Source: Bacteroidales bacterium (GTDB lineage Bacteria > Bacteroidota > Bacteroidia > Bacteroidales > F082). Taken from it: a DNA stretch of 23,620 bases. The stretch spans positions 1 to 23,620 of the forward strand of contig JAOZNY010000016.1 in the NCBI GenBank assembly GCA_029933565.1, read 5' to 3'. The position numbers and the translations under genes are program-made. Positions within the stretch are counted from its first letter, which is position 1, and each line of letters starts with the position of its first letter. The notes beneath the pieces were generated by a model, which worked only from the letters and a program-made list of their open reading frames with translations, searched no databases and was not told the DNA's origin. Positions 1 to 8,874 of this stretch are shown in pieces.

Positions 1-50
1 TAATTAACATTTATTGTAAGATGCAATAGGCGAATAATTTCATTTTAGTT

Positions 51-58
51 TATTTTTG
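51..58 (+). promoter_or_regulatory. Bacteroidota -7 promoter element ahead of nadK
   Basis: TATTTTTG is a perfect match to TAnnTTTG, the -7 element used by the primary sigma factor of Bacteroidota. It lies 21 nt before the ATG at 80, which predicts a transcript start near 65 and a short leader. No convincing -33 TTG is seen at the usual spacing. The element overlaps the TTG at 56, so that in-frame TTG cannot be the start codon of this transcript. Confidence 0.65.
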
Positions 59-79
59 CTTCTTTCAAAACCAAAAAAA

Positions 80-952
80 ATGAGAATAGCAATATTTGGG
101 AAGAGTTATTCGCCTGAGCACAAAGAGTATTTGAAGATTCTTTTTGATAGGTTAAATAATTATAATACTGAATTATGCATTTACAAACCATATTTTGAGT
201 TGTTGCCTTCTGACTTAACTGTCGATCAAAATATGAGGTTGTTCACCAATCACAAGGAATTGTCATGCAAAATGCTAATTTCAATAGGTGGTGATGGAAC
301 AATTTTGGACACAGTTCCTTTTGTGCGAGGATCGGGAATTCCTATACTTGGAATAAACCTTGGTAGGTTGGGTTTTCTGTCGAGCATTTCAAAAAATGAA
401 ATTTCTACGTCCATTGAGAGCATTATGAAAAACGATTATACGGTTGAAAAAAGAGCATTATTAAAACTGCAACAACCCCAGAATATATTTGGCGACCTCA
501 ATTTTGCCCTTAACGACATAACTCTCTACCGAAATAATACCACCTCATTAATAACAATACATGTTTATGTTGATGGCAAATTCTTAAACTCATATTGGGG
601 CGATGGACTGATAGTTTCAACCCCAACTGGCTCAACAGCCTATTCACTCAGTGTGGGCGGACCAATTATTACACCCGGGTCGCAAAATTTTCTTATTGCT
701 CCAATAGCATCACACAATTTAACTGTACGACCCATCGTTATTCAGGACAGTAGTGAAATAAGGATAAAAATTGAAGGAAGAGAAGAAAAATATCTTATGA
801 CCATGGACTCAAGGCAATCGTCGATTAACAAAGATCAGGAATTGATTATTACAAGAAATGATTTTGAGGTGAGCCTTATTCAAATGAATAATCAAAACTT
901 CTTTTCAACTATTAGAGATAAACTATTGTGGGGCTTTGACAACCGCAATTAG
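80..952 (+). CDS. nadK: NAD kinase
   Basis: NAD kinase phosphorylates NAD to NADP in the cytoplasm with ATP or polyphosphate. The product is 290 aa from the ATG at 80, normal for the family. The signature GGDGT is at residues 70-74, where its Asp is the catalytic residue. The second conserved block GDGLIVSTPTGSTAYSLS follows in the C-terminal domain. Between them the family 'NE' position reads ND (LNDITLY), a conservative change. A longer frame opens at a TTG at 56, but that codon lies inside a perfect -7 promoter element, so the ATG at 80 is chosen. It is followed by a separate promoter inside the next open frame, so the envelope genes downstream need not depend on it. NadB at 7301-8857 makes the NAD precursor. 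Identification is firm. Confidence 0.96.
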   Translation: MRIAIFGKSYSPEHKEYLKILFDRLNNYNTELCIYKPYFELLPSDLTVDQNMRLFTNHKELSCKMLISIGGDGTILDTVPFVRGSGIPILGINLGRLGFLSSISKNEISTSIESIMKNDYTVEKRALLKLQQPQNIFGDLNFALNDITLYRNNTTSLITIHVYVDGKFLNSYWGDGLIVSTPTGSTAYSLSVGGPIITPGSQNFLIAPIASHNLTVRPIVIQDSSEIRIKIEGREEKYLMTMDSRQSSINKDQELIITRNDFEVSLIQMNNQNFFSTIRDKLLWGFDNRN

Positions 953-1014
953 TTATTTAACAGTTTTTATCAAAAATGAAAATTTGTGAACATTAATTGA
1001 TTTGAAAAAAATGA

Positions 1015-1022
1015 TACTTTTG
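1015..1022 (+). promoter_or_regulatory. -7 promoter element for the DUF6089-uppS-bamA-ompH run
   Basis: TACTTTTG matches TAnnTTTG perfectly, with a TTG at 997-999 as a slightly close -33 element (15-nt spacer). It lies inside the longest open frame of the next gene, whose upstream TTG and ATG are at 1002 and 1011, so translation must start further down. The predicted transcript start is near 1029, 33 nt before the ATG at 1062. Confidence 0.65.
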
Positions 1023-1061
1023 CCGGTCAAAATCAGTAAAGAAGAATTTTATAAAAGGTTT

Positions 1062-1847
1062 ATGCTTATTAGGTTTTTACAGTTAGTTTTTATTTCTGCC
1101 ATTTTATTGGTTCTACCATTAAACTCAAACGCCCAGAAAACTCTTGAGGTTGGTGCTTTTGGAGGTGGTTCATACTACCTTGGCGACTTAAATCCTGCCT
1201 TGCATTTCAACCAGATTCAATTTGCCTACGGGGGAGTTGTAAGATATAACATAAATAACCGCTGGACGGTGAAAGGCTCTTTTTATCGTGGAAAGGTAAA
1301 GGGTGACGATGCTAAAACTAATTCCTTTGTGAATAGGGAACTCAATTTTCAGAGTAGAATAAACGATATTTCAGTAGTTGCCGAATTTAATTGGTGGGAT
1401 TATTTCACAGGAAGTAAGAAAAGTTTTTTTACACCTTATATTTTTGCCGGATTCTCCTATTTTATGTTTAAGCCTCAAACACTTGATGGCGTAGATTTGC
1501 AGCCACTTGGCACTGAAGGGCAGAATGTAGGCTTCGATGAGCGAAAGCCTTATAATCTTTACAGTTTTGCACTTCCTTTTGGTTTTGGGTTTAAATACAG
1601 TATTAACAGCAGAATAGGTTTGGCATTTGAATGGGGAATGCGAAAAACTATAACCGATTATATTGATGATGTAAGTACTACTTATGCTGATAATCCTGAT
1701 GTTATAGCCGACCCAACACAAAGCCATAGTGCTGGAATGCAAAGAGGGGACAAGACAAAAAATGATTGGTATAATTTTACAGGTGTAACTTTAACCTATA
1801 AATTTAACCTTCAAGATAAAACTAAATGTAATACTTCAAGTTACTAG
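1062..1847 (+). CDS. DUF6089 family outer-membrane beta-barrel-like protein
   Basis: The product is 261 aa from the ATG at 1062. It opens with a clean Sec signal peptide (basic MLIR, hydrophobic core, NSNAQ with cleavage after residue 24). The rest resembles small Bacteroidota outer-membrane proteins of the DUF6089 type: GAFGGGSYYLGDLNP near the mature N-terminus, alternating aromatic/polar strands, and a last strand WYNFTGVTLTYKFNL. The open frame extends upstream to 1002, but a perfect promoter element at 1015-1022 lies in that extension and the signal peptide begins only at 1062, so the shorter start is preferred. The function is unknown. It is commonly found beside uppS and bamA in this phylum, which suggests a role in envelope assembly; that is inference. 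The next gene begins 13 bp after the stop, so the two are probably cotranscribed. Confidence 0.82.
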   Translation: MLIRFLQLVFISAILLVLPLNSNAQKTLEVGAFGGGSYYLGDLNPALHFNQIQFAYGGVVRYNINNRWTVKGSFYRGKVKGDDAKTNSFVNRELNFQSRINDISVVAEFNWWDYFTGSKKSFFTPYIFAGFSYFMFKPQTLDGVDLQPLGTEGQNVGFDERKPYNLYSFALPFGFGFKYSINSRIGLAFEWGMRKTITDYIDDVSTTYADNPDVIADPTQSHSAGMQRGDKTKNDWYNFTGVTLTYKFNLQDKTKCNTSSY

Positions 1848-1860
1848 GATTATACTTTAG

Positions 1861-2613
1861 ATGATGAGCCTGAAAGAAAAATTAGATAAGACCAGAATTC
1901 CAAAACACATAGCCATTATTATGGATGGCAATGGGCGTTGGGCTTTGAAGCAAGGTGAAGGAAGGGTCTTTGGACATCATAAAGGAGTAGATGCTGTACG
2001 CGAAATAGCTGAAATCGCTGCTGAAATAGGGGTTAAATACGTTACACTTTATACTTTTTCAACAGAAAACTGGAACAGGCCTCAGGATGAGGTTGATGCC
2101 TTAATGGGACTTTTTGTTGAAACCATCGAAAAAGAAATACCAACACTTAATAAAAATAATATCCGCTTAAATGCAATAGGCAATTTAAAAAGTCTTCCTG
2201 AGGAAAATTATACCCGACTTCTCAATACCATGAATCAAACGGCCAACAATAACCGTATGACTCTTACACTAGCTTTGAGTTATAGTTCGAGGTGGGAAAT
2301 TACTGAGGCTGTAAGGAAAATTATTTCAGAGAATACAAAAGAGGAATTAAAGAATATTGTTATTGATGAGGAGTATTTTGCCAAGCACTTAAGCACAAAT
2401 GGGATACCTGATCCTGAATTGTTAATCAGGACCAGTGGGGAATTTAGGATAAGCAATTACCTCTTATGGCAAATTGCATATTCTGAATTGTATTTTACAC
2501 CAAAATTATGGCCTGAATTTGGTGCTGAGGATTTATACGAAGCCATATTGGATTATCAAGCAAGAGAAAGAAGGTTTGGGATGACCAGTGAGCAATTAAA
2601 AGACGAAGAATAG
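1861..2613 (+). CDS. uppS: Isoprenyl transferase (undecaprenyl diphosphate synthase)
   Basis: UppS is a cytosolic cis-prenyltransferase that condenses farnesyl diphosphate with isopentenyl diphosphate units to make the C55 lipid carrier for peptidoglycan and surface polysaccharides. The product is 250 aa, the family's usual size. The signature HIAIIMDGNGRWA lies at about residues 16-28, and Asp22 is the Mg-binding catalytic residue. FGHHKG, TLYTFSTENWNRP and the C-terminal PELLIRTSGEFRISNYLLWQ, which binds the homoallylic substrate, all follow in order. The usual YGGRWDI reads YSSRWEI here. Two adjacent ATGs (1861, 1864) could serve as the start. The stop is 2 bp before the bamA ATG, pointing to translational coupling. 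Confidence 0.96.
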   Translation: MMSLKEKLDKTRIPKHIAIIMDGNGRWALKQGEGRVFGHHKGVDAVREIAEIAAEIGVKYVTLYTFSTENWNRPQDEVDALMGLFVETIEKEIPTLNKNNIRLNAIGNLKSLPEENYTRLLNTMNQTANNNRMTLTLALSYSSRWEITEAVRKIISENTKEELKNIVIDEEYFAKHLSTNGIPDPELLIRTSGEFRISNYLLWQIAYSELYFTPKLWPEFGAEDLYEAILDYQARERRFGMTSEQLKDEE

Positions 2614-2615
2614 GG

Positions 2616-5261
2616 ATGATAAGAGAGTTTGGTAAAAAAATAATTCTGTTTATACTTTTTGTATCACTAACTTTAGTTTTTCAAGAGGTAAATGCGCAAA
2701 TTAATATTGGCGATGATCTTTCAAATATAAACTACGAACGGCCTTCAGAATATATTATTGGTGGTATTACTGTTTCAGGTGCAGAATTTGCAAATGAGAA
2801 TGTAATTATAATGCTTTCACAACTCGATCTGGGAACCAAAATAAAGGTACCTGGCGATGCTGTTACAGGTGCAATTAGAAAGTTATGGGATCAAGGTCTT
2901 TTTGAAAGTATAAGAATTACAGCAACTAAAATACAAGGTAATAAAATATTTCTCGACATTAACCTAAAAGAAAGACCCCGCCTTAGTAAGTTTTCGTTTG
3001 ATGGAATTAGAAAAGCAGAAGCTGACGATATTAGAGAAAAAATAAACCTTTCAAGAGGAGATGTAGTTACTGACCATTTATTGATTAGAACAATAAATAT
3101 TATTGAGGAACATTATGCCTCAAAAGGTTTTTTAAATGCCGATATTACTATAAAGGAAAAGTCCAATAAAAAAGTTGATAATTTTGAAGACCTAACTATT
3201 TTCATAAAAAAGAATAAGAAGGTGAAAATAGGCCAAATAAATTTTCTAGGAAACGAAGTATTAACTGATGCCAAATTATCTTCCACAATGAAAGAAACCA
3301 AGGAAAGAGGAACATTTAACCCTCTTAATCCATTTGGGTTCTTACTTATTGACGTATTATTGGATATTGTTACTTTTCAGTTTGATAAGGTGCAGGATGA
3401 TATTGCAAACTACGGTTCCAGAAACTTTCAGGTAAACATTATGAAAAGCTCAAAATTTATTGAGGCTAGTTTTCAGGATGACCTGAACTTGATTGTGCAG
3501 AAATACAATAAAATGGGCTATCGCGATGCTCATATTATTAGTGACTCAGTTTACAAAATCAATAATTCAAATATTGGTATTGACATCAAACTTGAAGAAG
3601 GTGGCAAATATTATTTCAGAAAAATTGATTGGATAGGAAATACAATTTATACTTCAGAATTTCTCACAAGAATACTTGGAATTCGAAAAGGTGATGTTTA
3701 CAATAAAGAACTATTGGAAACCAATATTAGTTACAACCCAATGGGCTTTGATATTTCTTCGTTGTATATGGACAACGGATACTTGTTTTTTAGTGCAGTG
3801 CCTGTTGAGGTGTATGTAGGTAATGATTCAATTGATCTTGAGATTAGAATTTTTGAAGGGAAACAGGCTAGAATAAACAAGGTTACAATTAAAGGAAATG
3901 AAAAGACAAATGACCATGTTGTAATCCGTGAGTTGAGGACAATTCCGGGACAGCTTTTCAGCAGGTCAGATATTATTAGAAGTACACGTGAACTTGCAAA
4001 CCTTCAGTATTTTAATGCTGAAACTATTCAGCCCGATGTAAAACCGAATGCCGCCGAAGGAACTGTTGATGTAGAATATGTGGTTGAGGAAACTTCGGCA
4101 GACCAGATTGAACTCTCAGGTGGTTGGGGCTACGGTAGGATAATGGGTACAGTTGGCCTTAAATTTAATAACTTTTCATTAAACAACTTTTTTAAGAAAG
4201 ATGCATGGCGACCAATTCCATCAGGCGATGGACAAAAACTTGCACTGAGGTTTCAAACCTACGGAAGAGATTATATGAGTTGGAGCGTTTCATTTACCGA
4301 ACCTTGGTTGGGAGGCAAGAAACCAAATGCCCTTACAGTTTCGTATTTCCACTCGCTCTACACAAATAGACTACCCAAGTCTGACACAAATTTTGCATCA
4401 TTTATTATCGATGGAGTAACGGTTGGTATTGGTAAAAGACTAACATGGCCCGATGACTTTTTCACACTTTATCAAGGTGTGAATTTCCAGCGCTATAAAC
4501 TCCATAATTATAGTACAATATTTCCTATTGGAGAAGGTACAGGTACATACCATAATATAAACTACGAGATTAATCTTGGTAGAAATTCAATTAGTCAACC
4601 AATTTATCCAAGGTCGGGATCTGATATTTCGCTTGGATTGGAGTTAACACCACCTTACTCCCTGTTTAGCGATAGAGATTATTCGCAATTGGGAGATAAT
4701 GAAAAATATAAATGGATAGAATATCATAAATGGAAAGCAAAGGCCTATTGGTATTTTGAACTGCTTGATAAACTGGTACTTGCTACTAAATTTAGATTTG
4801 GCTATTTAGGGTATTATAATTCTGATGTTGGAACAACACCATTTGAAAGATTTTATCTTGGTGGCGATGGATTGTCGGGCATGAATAATTTTGATGGCAG
4901 GGAGATTATTGGTATGCGTGGTTATACCAACGAATCGATTACTCCGCTTTATTATAAAGATAAAAATATTGGAGGTACGGTTTTTACCAGATACACTCTT
5001 GAGTTACGTTATCCAATTTCCTTAAATCCAAGTTCAACAATTTACGGACAAGTATTTTTTGAGGCAGGAAACTCATGGCTTGGTTCTTATAACTTCGACC
5101 CATTTAATTTGAAAAGGGCTGCCGGAGTTGGTTTAAGGGTGTTCTTACCTATGTTTGGTATGCTGGGACTTGACTGGGCTTATGGTTTTGATCCTATTCC
5201 AGGAATACCTTCAGCGAACAGAGGTCATTTCCATTTTTCAATGAACCAATCGCTTGATTAA
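2616..5261 (+). CDS. bamA: Outer membrane protein assembly factor BamA
   Basis: BamA is the central Omp85 insertase that folds beta-barrel proteins into the outer membrane. The product is 881 aa. A signal peptide ends near VNAQ (residues 25-28). Five POTRA repeats follow, roughly residues 48-118, 120-200, 201-330, 331-415 and 416-495. The barrel runs from about 500 to the end. POTRA3 carries an extra hydrophobic stretch (about residues 235-260, FNPLNPFGF and following), which lengthens the protein relative to the roughly 800-aa proteobacterial form. The lid-lock motif of barrel loop 6 is MRGY near residues 767-770. The C-terminus ends SLD and not in an aromatic residue. It follows uppS by 2 bp and precedes two Skp/OmpH-like chaperones, the classic partners of BamA. 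Confidence 0.95.
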   Translation: MIREFGKKIILFILFVSLTLVFQEVNAQINIGDDLSNINYERPSEYIIGGITVSGAEFANENVIIMLSQLDLGTKIKVPGDAVTGAIRKLWDQGLFESIRITATKIQGNKIFLDINLKERPRLSKFSFDGIRKAEADDIREKINLSRGDVVTDHLLIRTINIIEEHYASKGFLNADITIKEKSNKKVDNFEDLTIFIKKNKKVKIGQINFLGNEVLTDAKLSSTMKETKERGTFNPLNPFGFLLIDVLLDIVTFQFDKVQDDIANYGSRNFQVNIMKSSKFIEASFQDDLNLIVQKYNKMGYRDAHIISDSVYKINNSNIGIDIKLEEGGKYYFRKIDWIGNTIYTSEFLTRILGIRKGDVYNKELLETNISYNPMGFDISSLYMDNGYLFFSAVPVEVYVGNDSIDLEIRIFEGKQARINKVTIKGNEKTNDHVVIRELRTIPGQLFSRSDIIRSTRELANLQYFNAETIQPDVKPNAAEGTVDVEYVVEETSADQIELSGGWGYGRIMGTVGLKFNNFSLNNFFKKDAWRPIPSGDGQKLALRFQTYGRDYMSWSVSFTEPWLGGKKPNALTVSYFHSLYTNRLPKSDTNFASFIIDGVTVGIGKRLTWPDDFFTLYQGVNFQRYKLHNYSTIFPIGEGTGTYHNINYEINLGRNSISQPIYPRSGSDISLGLELTPPYSLFSDRDYSQLGDNEKYKWIEYHKWKAKAYWYFELLDKLVLATKFRFGYLGYYNSDVGTTPFERFYLGGDGLSGMNNFDGREIIGMRGYTNESITPLYYKDKNIGGTVFTRYTLELRYPISLNPSSTIYGQVFFEAGNSWLGSYNFDPFNLKRAAGVGLRVFLPMFGMLGLDWAYGFDPIPGIPSANRGHFHFSMNQSLD

Positions 5262-5312
5262 AATACTGGCAAGATTTTTGTTTTTCTTCAATGAAACTAA
5301 AAACTTAAAGAA

Positions 5313-5882
5313 ATGAATAAAAGAATTTTCCAATCATTAGCAATCATTAGTTTTACATTAGTGATGATTTTTGCAATTCCATCATCTGTCAATGCACAGA
5401 AATATGCGTTTGTCGATACACAGTATATTTTAGATAATATTCCTGAGTATCAGGATGCCCAGGATGAACTGGATGAGATATCAAAGAAATGGCAAAAGGA
5501 AATTGAAACTAAGTACAGGGAAGTTGAAGAAATGTATAAAGATTATCAGGCTGAGGCAGTACTGCTTCCTGCAGATATTAAAAAGAAAAAGGAAGACGCA
5601 ATAATTAAAAAAGAAAAAGAAGTAAAAGATTTACAAAAAAAATACTTCTCGCCTGAGGGACAGTTATTTAAGAAGCGTCAGGAACTTATTCAACCAATAC
5701 AGGAAAAAGTGTTTAATGCTATTGAATCGATTGCACAAACAAAAAATTTAGGTTTTATCTTTGATAAATCAGGAGGAACTCAATTATTATATGGGGCACC
5801 AAAGCACGATATTAGCGATGATGTACTTGATGAGGTTGGCACAGTTATGCAGACAGTAAAACGCGACCAAAGGAAAAAATAA
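5313..5882 (+). CDS. OmpH/Skp family periplasmic chaperone (copy 1)
   Basis: Skp/OmpH proteins are periplasmic trimers that hold unfolded outer-membrane proteins on their way to BamA. The product is 189 aa with a signal peptide cleaved near VNA/Q at residues 26-29. The mature start KYAFVDTQYILDNIPEY is the family's first beta strand and helix. Residues about 40-130 form a Lys/Glu-rich coiled coil, and the core strand returns as LGFIFDKSGG near residue 145. It lies 51 bp after bamA with no promoter element between them, so it is probably the last gene of the uppS-bamA transcript. A second paralogue follows at 6087 under its own promoter. Confidence 0.9.
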   Translation: MNKRIFQSLAIISFTLVMIFAIPSSVNAQKYAFVDTQYILDNIPEYQDAQDELDEISKKWQKEIETKYREVEEMYKDYQAEAVLLPADIKKKKEDAIIKKEKEVKDLQKKYFSPEGQLFKKRQELIQPIQEKVFNAIESIAQTKNLGFIFDKSGGTQLLYGAPKHDISDDVLDEVGTVMQTVKRDQRKK

Positions 5883-6013
5883 ATATCTGTGATTGTACTT
5901 TGTTGAGGGTCATATTTGTAGATATTTCCTTTACAACTCAAAAATCCTTTATTCAATTGAGCAAGTGATTTCTTAATAAATCTTAATATTTACCATTCAA
6001 AATTACAATCGAG

Positions 6014-6042
6014 TTTGTGAGGTAGTTTTTTTTATACATTTG
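6014..6042 (+). promoter_or_regulatory. Promoter of the second ompH gene (-33 and -7 boxes)
   Basis: TTTG at 6014-6017, a 17-nt spacer and TACATTTG at 6035-6042 give the best full match to the Bacteroidota promoter in the window. It predicts a transcript start near 6049 and a leader of about 38 nt before the ATG at 6087. Confidence 0.75.
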
Positions 6043-6086
6043 CGCCTCATTATTTGAACATAATAGACACAACATAATTAATAGAA

Positions 6087-6602
6087 ATGAGAGCAATAAA
6101 AAAAGGAATTTTACTTTTATCACTAGTAATGCTGATTTCAGGATTTGGTTACAGTCAATCAGCAAAGTTTGGACATATTGATTCAAACGAAATTTTAGGC
6201 TTAATGCCAGAAACTGATTCATTACAAAATGAATTAAAGGCTTATGCCGATTACCTTGACCAACAAATGAATTCTATGGCCATGGAGTACCAAACAAAGG
6301 TTACAGAATATCAAAATAATCTGCCAACAATGTCTGACCTTATTCGTCAAACTAAAGAAAAAGAGATTACTGACCTTCAGGGACGTATTCAGGCTTTTCA
6401 GGCTTCAGCCGATCAGGATTTAGCAGCTAAGCAGGCAGAACTTTTCAATCCGTTGATTGAAAAAGTTAGAAATGCAATTACTGAAGTTGCTAAAGAAAAT
6501 GGTTACACTTATATTTTTGATGTGGGAACCGGTGCTCTTTTATTCTTTGAAAATGGTGATGATATTTTACCATTGGTAAAAAAGAAAATAGGAATCTTAT
6601 AG
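6087..6602 (+). CDS. OmpH/Skp family periplasmic chaperone (copy 2)
   Basis: The product is 171 aa. Its signal peptide has a hydrophobic core LLLSLVMLISGFGYS and cleavage near residues 23-25. The mature protein starts AKFGHIDSNEILGLMPE, the same strand and helix as copy 1. A long charged helical region (about 45-135) and a returning strand GYTYIFDVGTGALLF follow, the Skp fold. It is clearly paralogous to the preceding gene but diverged, and it has its own promoter and a strong terminator, so it forms a separate transcription unit. Paired ompH genes after bamA are common in Bacteroidota. Its likely role is to chaperone outer-membrane proteins; client division between the copies cannot be read from sequence. 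Confidence 0.9.
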   Translation: MRAIKKGILLLSLVMLISGFGYSQSAKFGHIDSNEILGLMPETDSLQNELKAYADYLDQQMNSMAMEYQTKVTEYQNNLPTMSDLIRQTKEKEITDLQGRIQAFQASADQDLAAKQAELFNPLIEKVRNAITEVAKENGYTYIFDVGTGALLFFENGDDILPLVKKKIGIL

Positions 6603-6615
6603 GATTTCAATTGAT

Positions 6616-6652
6616 AAAAAAAAGCCCTGCAATTTTGCAGGGCTTTTTTTTT
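6616..6652. terminator. Bidirectional intrinsic terminator
   Basis: GCCCTGCAA (6624-6632) pairs with TTGCAGGGC (6635-6643). The hairpin is preceded by eight A and followed by nine T, so it has a U-tract on either strand. It sits between the convergent ompH copy 2 (plus) and the hexapeptide gene (minus) and can end both transcripts. Confidence 0.9.
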
Positions 6653-6664
6653 GAATTATTGGTT

Positions 6665-7180
6665 TTAATCATCGTACCAACTGGCATACATATTATAATT
6701 ATTTGATATTCGGTGAACTTCTCCCTTCAATAAATTTTCATCCATTTCTTTTATTTTTTTCGCCGGAATTCCAGCCCAAACACTTCCTGAATTTACAATA
6801 GAATTTTTAGAAACCACAGCTCCGGCAGCAATTACTGAGTTGCTTTCAACTACCACACCATCCATCAAAATAGCCCCCATTCCAATTAATACATTATCGC
6901 GGATTGTGCAGCCATGAATTATTGCTGAATGTGCAATTGAAACATTGTTTCCAATTTCTACGGGTGCTTTTTGGTAAGTGCAATGTATTACTACCCCATC
7001 CTGAATATTTACGTTATTTCCAATCCTGATGGAATGCACATCGCCACGCACAACCGCATTAAACCAAACGCTACAATCGTTGCCCATTACAACATCACCC
7101 GTTAATGTAGCATTGTCTGTAATGAAACAGTTTTTACCCCATTTGGGCTTTATCCCTTTTACTGATTTTATTAGTGGCAT
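6665..7180 (-). CDS. Gamma-carbonic anhydrase-like hexapeptide-repeat protein
   Basis: The product is 171 aa, a left-handed beta-helix protein of the gamma-carbonic anhydrase/YrdA/PaaY group. The isoleucine/valine hexapeptide ladder runs from about residue 12 to 135. The three zinc-ligand histidines of gamma-CA are present as H66 (VIHCTYQ), H84 (IAHSA) and H89 (IIHGC). Conserved WFNAVVRGD (39-47) contains the Arg of the subunit interface. A helical C-terminal tail packs against the helix in this family. It is usually annotated as a 'gamma carbonic anhydrase family protein'; carbonic anhydrase activity is not proven for most short members. No promoter element is seen in the 120 bp upstream, so it is probably read through from nadB. 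Confidence 0.9.
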   Translation of the reverse strand: MPLIKSVKGIKPKWGKNCFITDNATLTGDVVMGNDCSVWFNAVVRGDVHSIRIGNNVNIQDGVVIHCTYQKAPVEIGNNVSIAHSAIIHGCTIRDNVLIGMGAILMDGVVVESNSVIAAGAVVSKNSIVNSGSVWAGIPAKKIKEMDENLLKGEVHRISNNYNMYASWYDD

Positions 7181-7191
7181 ATTTTTTAATC

Positions 7192-7223
7192 GTTACTAGT
7201 TACTAGTTACTGGTTACTGGTTA
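7192..7223. repeat. 7-bp tandem repeat (GTTACTA/GTTACTG)
   Basis: Two GTTACTA units (7192-7205) are followed by two GTTACTG units (7206-7219) and a partial GTTA. The array lies in the 120-bp gap between nadB and the hexapeptide gene, only 12 bp from the latter's start codon, so it falls in that gene's leader. Confidence 0.85.
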
Positions 7224-7271
7224 TTTGTTGGTTTCGATATGCATTACTTCAACATTCCACCCCTCCACTTG

Positions 7272-7297
7272 TCCTCCGTAGCCTTGGCGAAGGAGGA
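7272..7297. repeat. Short REP-like hairpin
   Basis: TCCTCC (7272-7277) and GGAGGA (7292-7297) form a 6-bp stem, with an inner GCC/GGC pairing around the loop. There is no U-tract on either side, so it is not a standard terminator. It sits 4 bp beyond the nadB stop codon, where such a stem could stabilise or process the mRNA. Similar hairpins are, from memory, dispersed in other Bacteroidota genomes; this was not checked. Confidence 0.5.
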
Positions 7298-7300
7298 TTT

Positions 7301-8857
7301 TCATTCATAATCAATGGAATAATGCAGACCGATACTTTCTTTGCGTTTATTGGCCATTTTAATAATTAAGTAGGCAACATTAATCATATTTCTCAATTCA
7401 CAAATCTCTTCTGAAATTATCGATTTATCGTATAATTCTTCTGTTTCCTTATAAATAATTGCAAGTCTGTCGTGGGCTCTTTTAAGCCTGATATTTGACC
7501 GTACTATCCCAACATAATTACTCATAATCGATTGTAATTCTTTACGCGATTGGGTAATTAAAATCATTTCTTCGTTGTGTACTGTGCCTTCTGAATCCCA
7601 GTTTGGAATTTCATTTTCAATACTAATATTCTTAAAATCTGAAATTGCATCTTCGGCTGCCCGGTTTGAAAATACCGCTGCTTCGAGTAATGAGTTCGAT
7701 GCCAAACGGTTGGCGCCATGCAGTCCTGTACTTGCTACTTCGCCAGAGGCATAAAGATTTTTTATGCTTGTTCTGCCATATTCGTCAGTCTTAATTCCAC
7801 CACAAGAATAATGTGCGGCAGGCACCACAGGAATCAAATCCTTAGTAATATCAATTCCAATTTTAAGGCATTTTGCATAAATAGTTGGAAAATGGTTCAT
7901 TATCTCAGTTTCGCTAATTGCGGAAGGGTCGAGATAAACAAATTCATCACCCGAAATTTTCATCTCATTATCAATTGCCCTGGCAACAATATCGCGTGGA
8001 GCCAATGATTTTAGTTTATGGTACTTATGCATAAACTCTTCTCCTTTTTTAGTTTTAAGTACCGCACCTGCTCCGCGCATGGCCTCGGTAATCAGAAAGG
8101 ATGGTTTTTCACCTGGGTTATAAAGTGAAGTAGGGTGAAACTGCACAAATTCAAGTTTCTCTACATCTGCTTTTGCCCGGTAAGCCATGGCTATTCCATC
8201 GCCTGTTGCAATTATTGGATTTGTAGTTGTTTGATAAATATTCCCCATTCCGCCGGCGGCAACCATTGTTTTCCGTGCAAGAAAAGTTTCTATTTTGTTT
8301 TTTTTATTGTTTAAAACGTAGGCTCCGTAGCATTCAAGTTTTCCATTAACACGATTTAAATCTTCTCCCAAATGGTGTTGTGTAATCAGGTCGATGGAAA
8401 AATAGTTTTCCAAAACATTAATATTTGGATGCTTTTTTGCCTTTTCGCTCAATGCCCTTTGAATTTCAAAACCAGTATTGTCTTTGTGGTGTAAAACCCT
8501 GAACTCCGAATGACCTCCTTCTTTTGCTAAACTGTATTTTCCAGATTTTTCTTTGTCAAAATTTGTACCCCACTCAATAAGTTCCTTAATCCTCTCGGCA
8601 GATTCTGTAATTGTGAGTCTTACAATTTCTTCATCGTTTAAACCTGCTCCTGCTTTTATGGTGTCAGAAATATGTTTTTCGTATGAGTCGGGCGAATACA
8701 TTACTGCTGCAATTCCGCCCTGGGCATAACTTGTGGCTGTTTCTACAAGGCTTGTTTTTGAAAGTATGATAACCTTGCCATGTTCAGCAACTTTAAGGGC
8801 ATAGATTAAACCGGCCATTCCTGAACCAATTACCAAAAAATCTGTTTGTGTTGCCAT
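7301..8857 (-). CDS. nadB: L-aspartate oxidase
   Basis: NadB is a cytoplasmic flavoenzyme that oxidises L-aspartate to iminoaspartate, the first step of de novo NAD synthesis; NadA would then make quinolinate. The product is 518 aa. The FAD-binding Rossmann motif GSGMAG is near residues 12-17. It is followed by TSYAQGGIAA, VAAGGMGNIYQTT, EFVQFHPT, TEAMRGAGAVL and the C-terminal FAD block NLYASGEVASTGLHGANRLASNSLLEA. These blocks and the length identify NadB and not the related fumarate reductase/succinate dehydrogenase flavoproteins. No nadA or nadC is nearby. The promoter element at 8875-8882 is just upstream. The stop lies 120 bp from the hexapeptide gene. Confidence 0.96.
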   Translation of the reverse strand: MATQTDFLVIGSGMAGLIYALKVAEHGKVIILSKTSLVETATSYAQGGIAAVMYSPDSYEKHISDTIKAGAGLNDEEIVRLTITESAERIKELIEWGTNFDKEKSGKYSLAKEGGHSEFRVLHHKDNTGFEIQRALSEKAKKHPNINVLENYFSIDLITQHHLGEDLNRVNGKLECYGAYVLNNKKNKIETFLARKTMVAAGGMGNIYQTTTNPIIATGDGIAMAYRAKADVEKLEFVQFHPTSLYNPGEKPSFLITEAMRGAGAVLKTKKGEEFMHKYHKLKSLAPRDIVARAIDNEMKISGDEFVYLDPSAISETEIMNHFPTIYAKCLKIGIDITKDLIPVVPAAHYSCGGIKTDEYGRTSIKNLYASGEVASTGLHGANRLASNSLLEAAVFSNRAAEDAISDFKNISIENEIPNWDSEGTVHNEEMILITQSRKELQSIMSNYVGIVRSNIRLKRAHDRLAIIYKETEELYDKSIISEEICELRNMINVAYLIIKMANKRKESIGLHYSIDYE

Positions 8858-8874
8858 TACAAATTTGTTTACGG

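Noticed and set aside
1371..1742. Minus-strand open frame of 123 codons
   Set aside because: It lies wholly antisense to the DUF6089 gene, has a low-complexity Ile/Ser/Lys composition and no promoter or start context.
5983..6222. Minus-strand open frame of 79 codons over the ompH copy 2 promoter
   Set aside because: It overlaps a well-supported plus-strand promoter and the signal-peptide region of ompH copy 2; its hydrophobic look is the reverse reading of AT-rich DNA.
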